Shown in pieces: positions 16,749 through 25,255 of a stretch of 64,000 nucleotides of DNA; within the stretch, counting starts at the first letter, position 1, and each line of letters starts with the position of its first letter. The position numbers and the translations under genes are program-made. The stretch lies in contig JAYUWK010000083.1 of NCBI GenBank assembly GCA_043753895.1, forward strand, positions 1-64,000. The letters are read 5' to 3'. This stretch comes from WLMZ01 sp043753895. GTDB taxonomy: Bacteria > Actinomycetota > Acidimicrobiia > Acidimicrobiales > Ilumatobacteraceae. The notes below the pieces were generated by a model. That model saw nothing but the letters and a program-made list of their open reading frames with translations. It ran no database searches and was not told the origin of the DNA.

Positions 16749-17959
16749 CAGGCGCTGGCGATCCACTGTTGCAGGAGCATGAGCCCTTCGTTGATGTCGT
16801 CGAGTTCGATACCCGAATAGGCGAAACGCACATAGTGTCGTTGCTCGCCGGGTTGCGGGCGCCCAAAGTGACGGCGCGTGCAGAACGACACTCCGGTGTT
16901 GTGCAATGCGGCTTCGGCGAACGCAGCGAGATCGGTGATGCCCATGTTGGCCATGGCCGCGGTGACATCGGGGAACAGGTAGAAGGTGGCCTCTGGCGTG
17001 CGCACGTCGATACCGGGTGTTGCTGCGAGCAGCGCGACCGCGGCGTCGCGGCGGGTACGCAGCGTGTCGAGCATGACTGCTGTGCCCGACTGGTCGCCGC
17101 GAATACCCTCGACTCCGGCGTACTGCACGAAATGAGTGGTGCAGGACTCGTCGTTGGTGTTCAGCTTGGCAATCATGTCGGCAAGCGCTACGGGAGCAAT
17201 AGCGGCACCGAGACGCCAACCGGTCATCGCGAACTTCTTCGAGAACGTATAGAGGATGACCGTGCGTTCCTGCATACCGGGTAACGATGCGATCGACGAC
17301 GACGTTCCCGAGTAGCGCATCTCGAAATATGCCTCGTCGGAGAGCACCCAGAGATCGTGTTCGATGGCCAACGCGGCGATCGCTTCGCGCTCGGCGTCGG
17401 AGGATTCGGCGCCGATGGGGTTCTGCAGATCGTTGTAGATGATGGCTCGGGTGTTCGGGCCGATGAGCGAGCGGACCTGATCGAGGTCGATACGGAAACC
17501 GGTGGCATCGGGGAGGTACCGATAGGCCTGGGCGACGCCACCGAAGTACTCGATCTGGCTCTCGTAGATCGGGTAACCAGGGTTGGGATAGAGCACCTCC
17601 TCGCCGGGGTTCATCACGGACTGGATGAACTTGGTGATCACGGGCTTACCGCCGGGCTGCACGACCACGTTGACGGGGGAGTACTGCAAGCCGCGCCGGG
17701 CGCCGACGTCGTCGGCGAGCGCCTCGCGCAACAGCGGGATACCCGCCGCTTGGCAGTAGCCGGTCTTGCCATCGGCGATCGCGCGGTCCATTGCGGCCAC
17801 CACGTTGGCAGGGGTGGCCAGGTTGAGGTCTCCGAGATGGAAGGGGTACACGCGGTTGCCACGAGATGCCCACTCGGCTGCGGCGAGCGAGACCGAGAAT
17901 GCAGTCTCCGTGCCGAGGCGGTCGAGTCGTTCTGCGAGTGCCAGCTTGGCGAGCGTCAT
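16748..17959 (-). CDS. Class I/II pyridoxal-phosphate aminotransferase
   Basis: A 403-residue protein from ATG 17959, with AAGGA about 7 bp upstream. Fold-type I marks are NPGYPIYESQIEYFGG, the YNDLQNPIGA region (Asn contacts PLP), LWVLSDEAYFEMRY (Asp binds the pyridine N) and YTFSKKFAMTGWRLGA with the Schiff-base Lys near residue 240. A C-terminal Arg (RHYVRFAYSG) binds the substrate carboxylate. It resembles aspartate/aromatic aminotransferases. It is the first gene of the operon and is divergent from the EamA transporter gene, with a near-perfect inverted repeat between them. Confidence 0.88.
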   Translation of the reverse strand: MTLAKLALAERLDRLGTETAFSVSLAAAEWASRGNRVYPFHLGDLNLATPANVVAAMDRAIADGKTGYCQAAGIPLLREALADDVGARRGLQYSPVNVVVQPGGKPVITKFIQSVMNPGEEVLYPNPGYPIYESQIEYFGGVAQAYRYLPDATGFRIDLDQVRSLIGPNTRAIIYNDLQNPIGAESSDAEREAIAALAIEHDLWVLSDEAYFEMRYSGTSSSIASLPGMQERTVILYTFSKKFAMTGWRLGAAIAPVALADMIAKLNTNDESCTTHFVQYAGVEGIRGDQSGTAVMLDTLRTRRDAAVALLAATPGIDVRTPEATFYLFPDVTAAMANMGITDLAAFAEAALHNTGVSFCTRRHFGRPQPGEQRHYVRFAYSGIELDDINEGLMLLQQWIASA

Positions 17960-18094
17960 GTCGTGTCCTTCGGGTTGGCTCGATCCCATTGATCTGGCCT
18001 TTTCACTGGGGTGACAGCAGGCTGTTCCTCAACCAGCAACTGTACAAAAGATCGCGGTACTATGCCACAATTCGGCAATCTCCCGCATAGCGGT

Positions 18095-18117
18095 AAGCAA
18101 ATGGGAAGCATTCGCTT
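18095..18117 (+). promoter_or_regulatory. Inverted repeat in the aminotransferase/EamA divergent gap
   Basis: AAGCAAATG and CATTCGCTT are 9-bp arms with one mismatch around GGAAG, ending 24 bp before the EamA ATG. The position in a divergent promoter region suggests an operator. It could alternatively be a small leader hairpin. Confidence 0.5.
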
Positions 18118-18141
18118 GTTGCCGTCGCGTAATGTCGTCAG

Positions 18142-19101
18142 ATGCCGAGCAACGAAGGTGTCGACGAACCCGTCCCTGACGAGATGGGGGATCCCAACCG
18201 GCTGGGGCCGGGTCTGGCATGGGGTGCCATTGGTGTGCTCGCCTTCAGCGTCTCCCTGCCCGCTACCAAGTTGGCCATCCGTGAACTCGATCCCGTATTC
18301 GTCTCGATCGGACGTGCCGTGATCGCCGGCGTGCTCGCAACGATGGCGCTCACCTACAAGCGGGCGACACTCCCCACTGCTCGGCAGTTCCGCCAACTCA
18401 TGGTGGTCTCGGCCGGGGTGGTGTTTGGGTTCCCCCTGCTCACCGGTTATGCACTGAAGCACGTGCCCTCGGCGCACGGGTCGGTAGTGATCGGCATCCT
18501 GCCAGCGGCCACCGCCGCGCTTGCGGTGATCCGCAACCGCGAGCGACCGAGCCCTGTGTTCTGGGCGGCGGCGTTGTTGGGGTCTGCCATCGTGATCGGA
18601 TTCTCGCTCCGGCACGGAACCGGCGGGTTCGAATTGGCCGATGTGATGCTGCTCGGTGCGGTGGCCTGCGCGGCCGTTGGGTATGTGGAGGGGGCGCGGC
18701 TGGCGGCCGAACTGGGCGGCGCGCAGGTGATCTGCTGGTCGGTACTCATCGCGCTCCCGTTGACGATTCCGATCACGATCTACGCCGGCGCGCAGGCCGG
18801 AATACACGCCGGGGTGAAATCGTGGGCTGCGTTTGCATATCTCGGTGTGGTGAGCATGTTCTTGGGTTTCTTCGCCTGGTATCGCGGGTTGCACGAGGGT
18901 GGCGTCGCTCGTGTCAGCCAGGTGCAGCTTGCCCAGCCTGGCCTCTCGCTGATGTGGGCCGCGCTACTGCTCGGCGAACACCTCGATGCAGCTGCGATTC
19001 TTGCCACGGCCACCATTGTGGCATGCGTCGCAGTTGCTCAGCGGGCGCGCATCGACAGCGCGCCGGTGGCGGCTGCGACGCCGGTGCTGAAACAGGCCTG
19101 A
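18142..19101 (+). CDS. EamA/DMT-family transporter
   Basis: A 319-residue protein with about ten predicted membrane helices in two repeats. The first repeat starts LGPGLAWGAIGVLAFSVSLPATKLA, and the second has WAAFAYLGVVSMFLGFFAWYRGL and a LSLMWAALLLGEHL-like helix near the C-terminus, all characteristic of the drug/metabolite transporter superfamily. It probably exports or imports a small metabolite. Divergence from the aminotransferase operon suggests the transported compound may relate to it. Its last 64 bp overlap the end of the convergent flavoprotein gene. Confidence 0.85.
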   Translation: MPSNEGVDEPVPDEMGDPNRLGPGLAWGAIGVLAFSVSLPATKLAIRELDPVFVSIGRAVIAGVLATMALTYKRATLPTARQFRQLMVVSAGVVFGFPLLTGYALKHVPSAHGSVVIGILPAATAALAVIRNRERPSPVFWAAALLGSAIVIGFSLRHGTGGFELADVMLLGAVACAAVGYVEGARLAAELGGAQVICWSVLIALPLTIPITIYAGAQAGIHAGVKSWAAFAYLGVVSMFLGFFAWYRGLHEGGVARVSQVQLAQPGLSLMWAALLLGEHLDAAAILATATIVACVAVAQRARIDSAPVAAATPVLKQA

Positions 19102-20240
19102 AGCAGATACCCGCCCGTCGGGGCTTCCCAATCGAGCATCTCGCCGGCGACAAACACACCGGGACGTCGACGCAACATGAAGTGGTCATCGATCTCGGGC
19201 AGCGCAATACCACCGGCGGTGGAGATCGCGCGAGTAATCGGCTGGGCGTCCACGAGGCGCAGTCGAAGCGACTTCAGGCGGGTGGGATCGGTGCCCGTCT
19301 CGCGCAGGAGCCCCGCTGCGACAGGCGAGAGTCCTATTCGGCGCAGCCGGTTGGATACCGAATCGCCGGGGCGTGCCCTCGACAGACGCTCGGCCAACTG
19401 CGCCGGCGAGAGGTCGGGGTGGAGGTCGACCGTGAGGTCCGCGTAGCCGTCGCGCTCGATTGCGTCGCGGAGCGGCGCGCCGAGTGCGTAGACGACGCCT
19501 CCTTCGATGCCCGTGGAGGTGATCATCGCCTCGCCTCTGGCGGAGTGCTGCCCGATGGACATGCGCACATTCTTCAGCGGAAAGCCAGCGAAGCGTTCTG
19601 TGAAGGGCGCCGACCAGTGCGTCACAAAGCCGCAGTTGGCAGGCCGCAACGCGGTGACCTCCACGCCGATGCCGCGTAACAGCGGGACCCATGCGGCCGT
19701 CGATCCGGTGCGCGGCCAACTTGCGCCGCCGAGGGCGAGCACGGTGGCGTTGGGTTGAAGCCGCATCTCAGAATCGGTGGTGCGAACGACGAGCGCGCCG
19801 TCTGCATCCCAGCCCAGCCAGTCGTGGCGCACGCGTCGTTGGACACCGAGGTCATCGAGTCGGTGTAACCACGCGCGCAGCAGGGGTGCCGCACGAAACG
19901 ACGAAGGAAACACGCGCCCGCTGGTGCCGATGACACTTCTCTGGCCGAGGCCGTCGCACCATGCCCGCAGCGATGCGGGTGGAAAGGCCCGAATCGCACC
20001 GGCCAAGACCGGTTCCGCAGCGCCGTAGCGGTGCAGCAACTCCTCGAGTGGCTCACTGTGGGTCAGGTTGAGCCCACCCCGACCGGCGAGCAGCAGTTTG
20101 CGCCCGACCGATGCCATGTGCTCGATCATCATGACCTGGCGCCCGGCGGCGGCAAGTGTCTCTGCCGCGATCAGGCCTGCTGGGCCGCCGCCGATGACGA
20201 CGACATCATGGTGCTGCCGGTAGATCGTCATGCCGTTCAT
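19038..20240 (-). CDS. HI0933/BaiN-like NAD(P)/FAD-dependent oxidoreductase
   Basis: A 400-residue flavoprotein. The N-terminal dinucleotide motif VVVIGGGPAGLIAAETLAAAG is at about residues 12-32, followed by the family signature SVGRKLLLAGRGGLNLTHSE. LGGASWPRTGS lies in the middle and TAGGIALPEID and VFVAGEMLDWEAPTGGYLLQ at the C-terminus, where the FAD-contacting segment sits. The family is widespread and mostly of unknown substrate; some members reduce bile-acid intermediates. The gene ends convergently inside the 3' end of the EamA gene. No operon partner is visible. Confidence 0.87.
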   Translation of the reverse strand: MNGMTIYRQHHDVVVIGGGPAGLIAAETLAAAGRQVMMIEHMASVGRKLLLAGRGGLNLTHSEPLEELLHRYGAAEPVLAGAIRAFPPASLRAWCDGLGQRSVIGTSGRVFPSSFRAAPLLRAWLHRLDDLGVQRRVRHDWLGWDADGALVVRTTDSEMRLQPNATVLALGGASWPRTGSTAAWVPLLRGIGVEVTALRPANCGFVTHWSAPFTERFAGFPLKNVRMSIGQHSARGEAMITSTGIEGGVVYALGAPLRDAIERDGYADLTVDLHPDLSPAQLAERLSRARPGDSVSNRLRRIGLSPVAAGLLRETGTDPTRLKSLRLRLVDAQPITRAISTAGGIALPEIDDHFMLRRRPGVFVAGEMLDWEAPTGGYLLQACFSTGVAAATGALSMRAR

Positions 20241-20343
20241 GCTGTCATGGCATCTGGAAAACTCGCAACAATCAGGACTTTTGACTCTGTTCGGCGCGAG
20301 GTCGGTTTCTTAGCCTGACGTCACCGAACAAAAGGAGAATTCA

Positions 20344-20823
20344 ATGCGTCGAGGAATGGTTGTGTTTGCAGCGGGAGCGCTGGGAATGATTGCGCTCGTG
20401 GGCTGTTCGAGCAGCAGTAAGACTGCTACCACGTCGGGTGGCGGCGGTGGCGTCACCGTTCCCGCGGCCAATGGCACGCCGGTTGCGGTGACGGCCGGTG
20501 ACAAGAGCGACACGGTGCAGTTCCTGACCCCGGTACCCACCGAGGTGAAGGCCGGTCCGACGACGTTCACGCTCACGAATACCTCGACCACGAAGAAGCA
20601 CGAGATGGTTGTACTGAAGATCGACACCGCGTTTGATGCACTGACCGTTGGCGCTGACAACAAGGTCAGCGAAGACACCACCGTCGGCGAGGTCAGCGAG
20701 CTCGATGCCGGGAAAACAGGCACGGTCACGCTCGACTTGAAGCCTGGTAAGTACGTGCTCGTGTGCAACATCGAAAAGCACTACGCGCAGGGCATGAGGG
20801 CTGCGTTCACCGTCACGGGATGA
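20344..20823 (+). CDS. Cupredoxin-like lipoprotein, first gene of the cytochrome bc operon
   Basis: A 159-residue product from ATG 20344 with AAAAGGAG 7 bp upstream. The signal peptide ends in a lipobox (ALVGC, Cys about residue 21), followed by a Ser/Thr/Gly linker. The C-terminal domain has a His in TKKHEMVV and a Cys-His-Met set in YVLVCNIEKHYAQGM, which fits a type 1 copper site of the sulfocyanin/plastocyanin kind. It should face the outside of the membrane. The next five genes encode a membrane protein and a bc-type complex, so this is a plausible mobile electron acceptor from the cytochrome c or Rieske subunit. Confidence 0.85.
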   Translation: MRRGMVVFAAGALGMIALVGCSSSSKTATTSGGGGGVTVPAANGTPVAVTAGDKSDTVQFLTPVPTEVKAGPTTFTLTNTSTTKKHEMVVLKIDTAFDALTVGADNKVSEDTTVGEVSELDAGKTGTVTLDLKPGKYVLVCNIEKHYAQGMRAAFTVTG

Positions 20824-21026
20824 GCTGGCCCCGAGCCATCATCAGCGGCTTGGTCATCGTTGCGGTTGCGTTTGCCCTCTTGGTTTACATCCCTGACCTG
20901 ATTCTTTCTCAGGTCACCGGATTGGAACGGGGCAGTCGCGTCGCACTGGCCACCGGCTGGTTCGTGCTCTCGCTGGTCGGACTGCTCTGGGGGCTTCGCC
21001 GTCTCCAGAGCAGTCGGGTCATCTAA
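20820..21026 (+). CDS. Small two-helix membrane protein
   Basis: A 68-residue protein from ATG 20820, overlapping the cupredoxin stop by four bases. Two hydrophobic segments are visible, AIISGLVIVAVAFALLVYIP and VALATGWFVLSLVGLLWGL, with basic residues at the C-terminal end (RRLQSSR). The stop TAA shares its last base with the next ATG. It has no motif I recognise, but its tight coupling to the flavoprotein and cytochrome b genes suggests a membrane anchor or accessory subunit of the same complex. Confidence 0.7.
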   Translation: MSWPRAIISGLVIVAVAFALLVYIPDLILSQVTGLERGSRVALATGWFVLSLVGLLWGLRRLQSSRVI

Positions 21027-22861
21027 TGACCACTCAGCTCCCCATCCCCGACGCCCAATGGCTATGGGAAAACGAGCCGTGCCGGGCCGCGTGCCCGGTA
21101 CACACCGATGCCGGCGCATACGTGACCGCCATTGCCGAAGGTCGCTTCCGCGATGCCTACATGATTGCGAGAGAACCGAATCCGTTCCCCTCGATTTGCG
21201 GTCGGGTGTGCGCTGCGCCATGTGAGACGGCGTGTCGACGTGGCAAGATCGACGCCCCGGTGTCGATTCGAGCGCTGAAGCGTTTCGTCAGCGAGCGTTA
21301 TGGCGTCGAGAGCTTTGCGGGGGCCGCCGCCTGGCACGAGGGCCACGGACCAGTGCCCCCAGCGACGGGCAAGTCGGTCGCCATCATCGGTGGCGGCCCC
21401 GGTGGACTGGCGGCGGCGCATGACCTGCGTATGGCCGGTCACCCGGTGACAATTTACGAAGCCGAGACGCGTCTCGGCGGGATGATGGTGCTCGGCATCC
21501 CCGAATACCGTCTGCCGCGACCGCTGATCGAGCGTGAGATCGATGCGATCCTCGAACTCGGCGTGGATGTTGAACTCAATTGTCGCATCGGCCGCGACAT
21601 CACGCTCGACGAACTGATGACCCGCCACGCGGCGGTCTTCGTGTGTGTGGGCACTGGCCGCGGGCGAAGCCTGGACATTCCCGGCAACGATCTCGATGGT
21701 GTCTTCAAGGCAGTCGAGTTCCTCCTCAATGTGAACCGTGGCTTCCGAGTCGACCTTGGCGAACGCGTCGTGGTCGTGGGCGGTGGCAACGTCGCGTTCG
21801 ACGCGGCGCGCACCGCACTGCGCGCCGCAGCGCACGACGAAGCCGCGCCCGACCCGGTCGCCCTCGGTAGCAATGCCGACGACAGCGCCCGTCGCGGCCT
21901 GACCACAACGCTCGATGCAGCGCGTGCGGCAATTCGGGCCGGCGTGTTGCACGTGACTGTTGTCGCGCTCGAGTCCTTTGCCGAAATGCCGGCCGCGCTC
22001 GAGGAGATCGAGGAAGCCGAGTCCGAGGGCATCCACATCGTGTATCGACGCGGGCCGCACCGCATTGTCGGCACCGATCACGTCACCGGTCTGGAAACGG
22101 TTGAGGTCGTGTCGGTCTTCGACGAGCAGCACCGATTCGCTCCCGTGTTCGCGCCCGATACCGAGTCGATCATTCCCGCCGACACCGTGATTCTGGCCGT
22201 GGGCCAGTCGCCCGATGTCGACTTCCTCGGCGAGGGAACCACCGACCGCAACCGCTTCGGCGGCGTCGGAGTGGATGCGTCACTTCGGAGTAGCGATCCC
22301 CGCATCTGGGCCGGTGGCGACGTTGCATTCGGCCCACGCAACCTCATTGACGCCATCTCCGATGGTCGACGTGCAGCGGCCTCGATTCACGCTGCACTCG
22401 CCGACGACGAGCCCGCCTCCAGCGCACCAACACCGGTCACCGTGCCATCGGCAGTACGCATCGAGCTGACGGAAAAGCCGAACTTCCGTCGCATGGCGAC
22501 GGGCTACGACTCGATCCAGAGGGTGCCGGTGCCGAGCGTCGCCAACGAGCGTCGCATCGGATTCGCCGAAGTGGAAACCGGCTACGACGAGGGCCATGCA
22601 GTACTCGAGGGCCTCCGCTGCCTGCGCTGTTTCGAGAACATCATGCTCAAGCCCGAGCTGTGCATCCTGTGCGGGCTGTGCGTCGATGTGTGCCCCACTA
22701 ACTGCATCTCGATCGTGCGTGCCGACCACGCCGGACACGGCTCTGCTGCGCAATCGGTCCTCTTGCTCGATGAGGAACTCTGTATCCGCTGCGGACTCTG
22801 TATCAACCGATGTCCGCCATCGGCTCTCTCGATGGTTCACGCCAAGGAGGTTGTGTCATGA
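21026..22861 (+). CDS. GltD-like FAD/NAD(P)-binding oxidoreductase with C-terminal 2x[4Fe-4S] ferredoxin domain
   Basis: A 611-residue protein. An N-terminal Cys cluster (CRAACPVH, CGRVCAAPCETACRRG) matches the Fe-S domain of GltD/dihydropyrimidine dehydrogenase. FAD motif IIGGGPGGLAAAHDLRMAG is near residue 118 and the NAD(P) motif VVVGGGNVAFDAARTALR near residue 250. WAGGDVAFGPRNLIDAI closes the FAD site. The C-terminus adds two ferredoxin motifs, CILCGLCVDVCP and CIRCGLCINRCP. It is not adjacent to a glutamate synthase large subunit. It overlaps the cytochrome b start (ATGA), so it is most likely an electron-input or -output module of the bc complex, exchanging electrons between NAD(P)H, ferredoxin and quinone. 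The direction of flow is unknown. Confidence 0.85.
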   Translation: MTTQLPIPDAQWLWENEPCRAACPVHTDAGAYVTAIAEGRFRDAYMIAREPNPFPSICGRVCAAPCETACRRGKIDAPVSIRALKRFVSERYGVESFAGAAAWHEGHGPVPPATGKSVAIIGGGPGGLAAAHDLRMAGHPVTIYEAETRLGGMMVLGIPEYRLPRPLIEREIDAILELGVDVELNCRIGRDITLDELMTRHAAVFVCVGTGRGRSLDIPGNDLDGVFKAVEFLLNVNRGFRVDLGERVVVVGGGNVAFDAARTALRAAAHDEAAPDPVALGSNADDSARRGLTTTLDAARAAIRAGVLHVTVVALESFAEMPAALEEIEEAESEGIHIVYRRGPHRIVGTDHVTGLETVEVVSVFDEQHRFAPVFAPDTESIIPADTVILAVGQSPDVDFLGEGTTDRNRFGGVGVDASLRSSDPRIWAGGDVAFGPRNLIDAISDGRRAAASIHAALADDEPASSAPTPVTVPSAVRIELTEKPNFRRMATGYDSIQRVPVPSVANERRIGFAEVETGYDEGHAVLEGLRCLRCFENIMLKPELCILCGLCVDVCPTNCISIVRADHAGHGSAAQSVLLLDEELCIRCGLCINRCPPSALSMVHAKEVVS

Positions 22862-24255
22862 TCGACCAAGAAGCCGCGAGCGGAGAACAACTCCGCGACG
22901 GCCTCGAACCCGACGTGTATCCGGTGGTCGAAGGGCGTTGGCAACGCCTCAAGCACACCGATGGATGGCGTTCGATGTTCCGCCATCCGCAGCTCGATAC
23001 GCCTCGCGGTCGCGCCCTGCAGGGTTTCTCGAACGTGTTCTTGCACGTGTATCCGGTGAAGGTGCCCCGACGCGTGTTGCGCTTGCGTTACTCGTGGCGT
23101 CTGGGGTTCATCGCCACGGTGTTGTTCTGGATTCTGGTGGTCACGGGCGTGTATCTGATGTTCTTCTACACACCGTCGGTCACGTCGGCCTACGGTGACA
23201 TGCAACAGTTGCGAACGGGCATCGGTTTCGGCCAACTCGTTCGCAACGTGCACCGCTGGTCGGCGCACCTGATGGTGCTGGTGGTGGTGCTGCACCTGGT
23301 GCGGGTGTTCTTCGCCGGAGCGTACAAGAAGCCACGTGAGTTCAACTGGGTCATCGGTATTGCCCTACTGGCAGTGACTCTGGGATTTTCGTTCACCGGC
23401 TATCTGCTTCCATGGGATCAGCTCAGCTACTGGGCGGTCACGGTGGGCACCAACTTGGTGAGCTACGTACCGATCTTCGGTGGCATCCTCACCGACCTGC
23501 TCATCGGTGGCCCCCAGATCGGTCAGCCGACATTGCAGCGTTTCTACGCACTGCACGTCGCAGTACTGCCGCTCGTGCTGGCGCTGTTCTTGATGGTGCA
23601 CATCTGGCGAGTTCGCAAGGACGGCTTCGCGGTTCGTCGCGGTGCCACCGGGGCGTTCGCTGAAGGCGCGAACGAGATCGTCGGGAGTGAGTTGCCAACC
23701 GACGCCCGTGGTGCCACCGATGAGCCGGCAATGCCCGAGGCGACAGCGCTGGCTCTTGCCAAGGGTGATCGCATTCGCCTGCTCGGTGTGGTGGACCGCG
23801 AGTCGGTGACGGCCGAGGAACGGCTCACCGACGACACCGTGTTTGCTTGGCCGCACCTCATCGTGCGACATGTCGTTGTTGCCCTCGGCACCATCGCCAC
23901 GGTGCTCGCGCTTGGCGTCGCCTTCGCGGCCCCGTTGCGCGACATCGCCAACCCGAACCTCACCCCGGAGCCTGCCAAGGCACCGTGGTACTTCGTCGGT
24001 CTGCAGGAATTGCTGTCGCACTTCGATCCGCTGATTGCCGGTATCTTCGTGCCGGCGGGCGTGCTGTTGACCCTTGCGTTCTTGCCGTACTTCGACAAGA
24101 ACCCTCGCACTGAATCGAAATACCGAAAGGTGGCCATCTCGGTATTCGCGACCATTCTGGTGATCGCCATCGTACTCACCGTGATCGGCGCGCTGTTCCG
24201 GGGACCCGGCTGGAAGTTCGTGCCGCCGTGGCAGCACTCGTACCTGGAGATGTGA
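22858..24255 (+). CDS. Cytochrome b (b6-subunit IV fusion type) of a bc complex
   Basis: A 465-residue multi-pass protein from ATG 22858. Haem b ligands are probably His132 and His146 (helix B) and His233 and His248 (helix D). The 14 residues between the helix D pair are the b6-type spacing. A hydrophilic linker of about 70 residues (near 265-330) separates the b6-like half from the subunit-IV-like half. The Qo-site PEWY motif is APWY here (A375-Y378, APWYFVGLQELL). The complex oxidises menaquinol and passes electrons to the Rieske protein. Order flavoprotein, cytochrome b, Rieske, cytochrome c is all on one strand. Confidence 0.92.
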   Translation: MIDQEAASGEQLRDGLEPDVYPVVEGRWQRLKHTDGWRSMFRHPQLDTPRGRALQGFSNVFLHVYPVKVPRRVLRLRYSWRLGFIATVLFWILVVTGVYLMFFYTPSVTSAYGDMQQLRTGIGFGQLVRNVHRWSAHLMVLVVVLHLVRVFFAGAYKKPREFNWVIGIALLAVTLGFSFTGYLLPWDQLSYWAVTVGTNLVSYVPIFGGILTDLLIGGPQIGQPTLQRFYALHVAVLPLVLALFLMVHIWRVRKDGFAVRRGATGAFAEGANEIVGSELPTDARGATDEPAMPEATALALAKGDRIRLLGVVDRESVTAEERLTDDTVFAWPHLIVRHVVVALGTIATVLALGVAFAAPLRDIANPNLTPEPAKAPWYFVGLQELLSHFDPLIAGIFVPAGVLLTLAFLPYFDKNPRTESKYRKVAISVFATILVIAIVLTVIGALFRGPGWKFVPPWQHSYLEM

Positions 24256-24264
24256 GGAAACACC

Positions 24265-24759
24265 ATGGGAATCACACGTCGATACGTCCTGCGCACCGGT
24301 TGGAAGATCGGTGGCGGCATGCTCGCTCTCTTGGCCGGCTGGACGTCATGGGAGCTGCTCCGCCCGCTGACTGCAGCGGGTGCCAGCGGAAAGATCAAGT
24401 TGGGGAGTCCGGCGAACTTCAAGCCCGGCTCCGCCACATTCGTGAATCAGGGACGACTCTGGGTGGCTAACGCCGACGGCCATCTGTTCGCGTTGTCGCA
24501 GAAGTGTCCGCATCTCGGCTGCCGAGTGCCGTTCTGCGAGAGCTCTGGCCAATTCGAGTGCCCGTGCCACGGATCGGTGTTCAACATCGCCGGCGAGTGG
24601 ATCACCGGACCATCGCCGCGAGGGATGGATCAGCATCCACTCACGGTTGAGAACGACGAACTCGTGGTGGACACGAGCAAGAAGATCAACGGTGCAGACC
24701 ACGGGTCGAACAAGTTCCCCACTGATTCGAAGGGCCCGGCGTGCGCCGGGAAGGGGTGA
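24265..24759 (+). CDS. Rieske [2Fe-2S] protein
   Basis: A 164-residue protein. The N-terminus has RRYVLRTGWKIG and a hydrophobic segment (GGGMLALLAGW), so it resembles a twin-arginine signal anchor. Rieske cluster boxes are CPHLGC (about residues 80-85) and CPCHGS (about residues 94-99), giving two Cys and two His ligands. A GPSPRGMDQHPL loop follows. The C-terminal tail is unusual in having a terminal Cys in PACAG. It transfers electrons from quinol at the Qo site to the cytochrome c encoded next. Confidence 0.93.
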   Translation: MGITRRYVLRTGWKIGGGMLALLAGWTSWELLRPLTAAGASGKIKLGSPANFKPGSATFVNQGRLWVANADGHLFALSQKCPHLGCRVPFCESSGQFECPCHGSVFNIAGEWITGPSPRGMDQHPLTVENDELVVDTSKKINGADHGSNKFPTDSKGPACAGKG

Positions 24760-24763
24760 CGTG

Positions 24764-25240
24764 ATGCCCGAGAAGCGAAGCGGACTAAAACTCAACGAGC
24801 CGGCGTGGCTGCAGCGAAGCCTCGATCGGTACCTCGCCTTTGGACTGTTGTTCATGGTGGTGCTCATCGTCGCCTTTCCGCTGTACCGACTGCGCGAACC
24901 GACGCTGCGCGCTGATGCCAAGCGCGAGCAACAGCAGAACTACGAGCGGACCGGCGGTGAACTGTTCTCACAGAACTGCGCGTCGTGCCACGGCAAGCAG
25001 GCCACCGGAGGAACCGCCCCGACGTTGAACTCGAAGCAGTTTCTGAGTACCACCATTGACAACCAGATGGCATTGATCATCACCGGCGGCGTGTCGGGTT
25101 CGTCGATGTCGGCGTGGAGTCTGGATTACGGCGGGTCGCTGACCGATGAGCAGATCCGTCAGCTCGTCACGTATCTGCGCACGCTCGAACCGAATGCTCC
25201 GAGCATTCCCGACTGGCGCACCGGAGCAAAAGCCCCGTAG
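24764..25240 (+). CDS. Membrane-anchored cytochrome c
   Basis: A 158-residue protein from ATG 24764 (a GTG at 24761 is equally in frame). One N-terminal membrane helix (YLAFGLLFMVVLIVAFPLYRL) anchors a class I cytochrome c domain with a haem site CASCH near residue 68. A Met ligand probably lies in SSMSAWS, followed by GGSLTDEQIRQLVTYLRTL, the typical C-terminal helix. It lies 4 bp past the Rieske stop and completes the bc complex. Electrons would pass on to the cupredoxin at 20344 or to a terminal oxidase. Confidence 0.92.
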   Translation: MPEKRSGLKLNEPAWLQRSLDRYLAFGLLFMVVLIVAFPLYRLREPTLRADAKREQQQNYERTGGELFSQNCASCHGKQATGGTAPTLNSKQFLSTTIDNQMALIITGGVSGSSMSAWSLDYGGSLTDEQIRQLVTYLRTLEPNAPSIPDWRTGAKAP

Positions 25241-25255
25241 CCCAACGGTGTCCGG

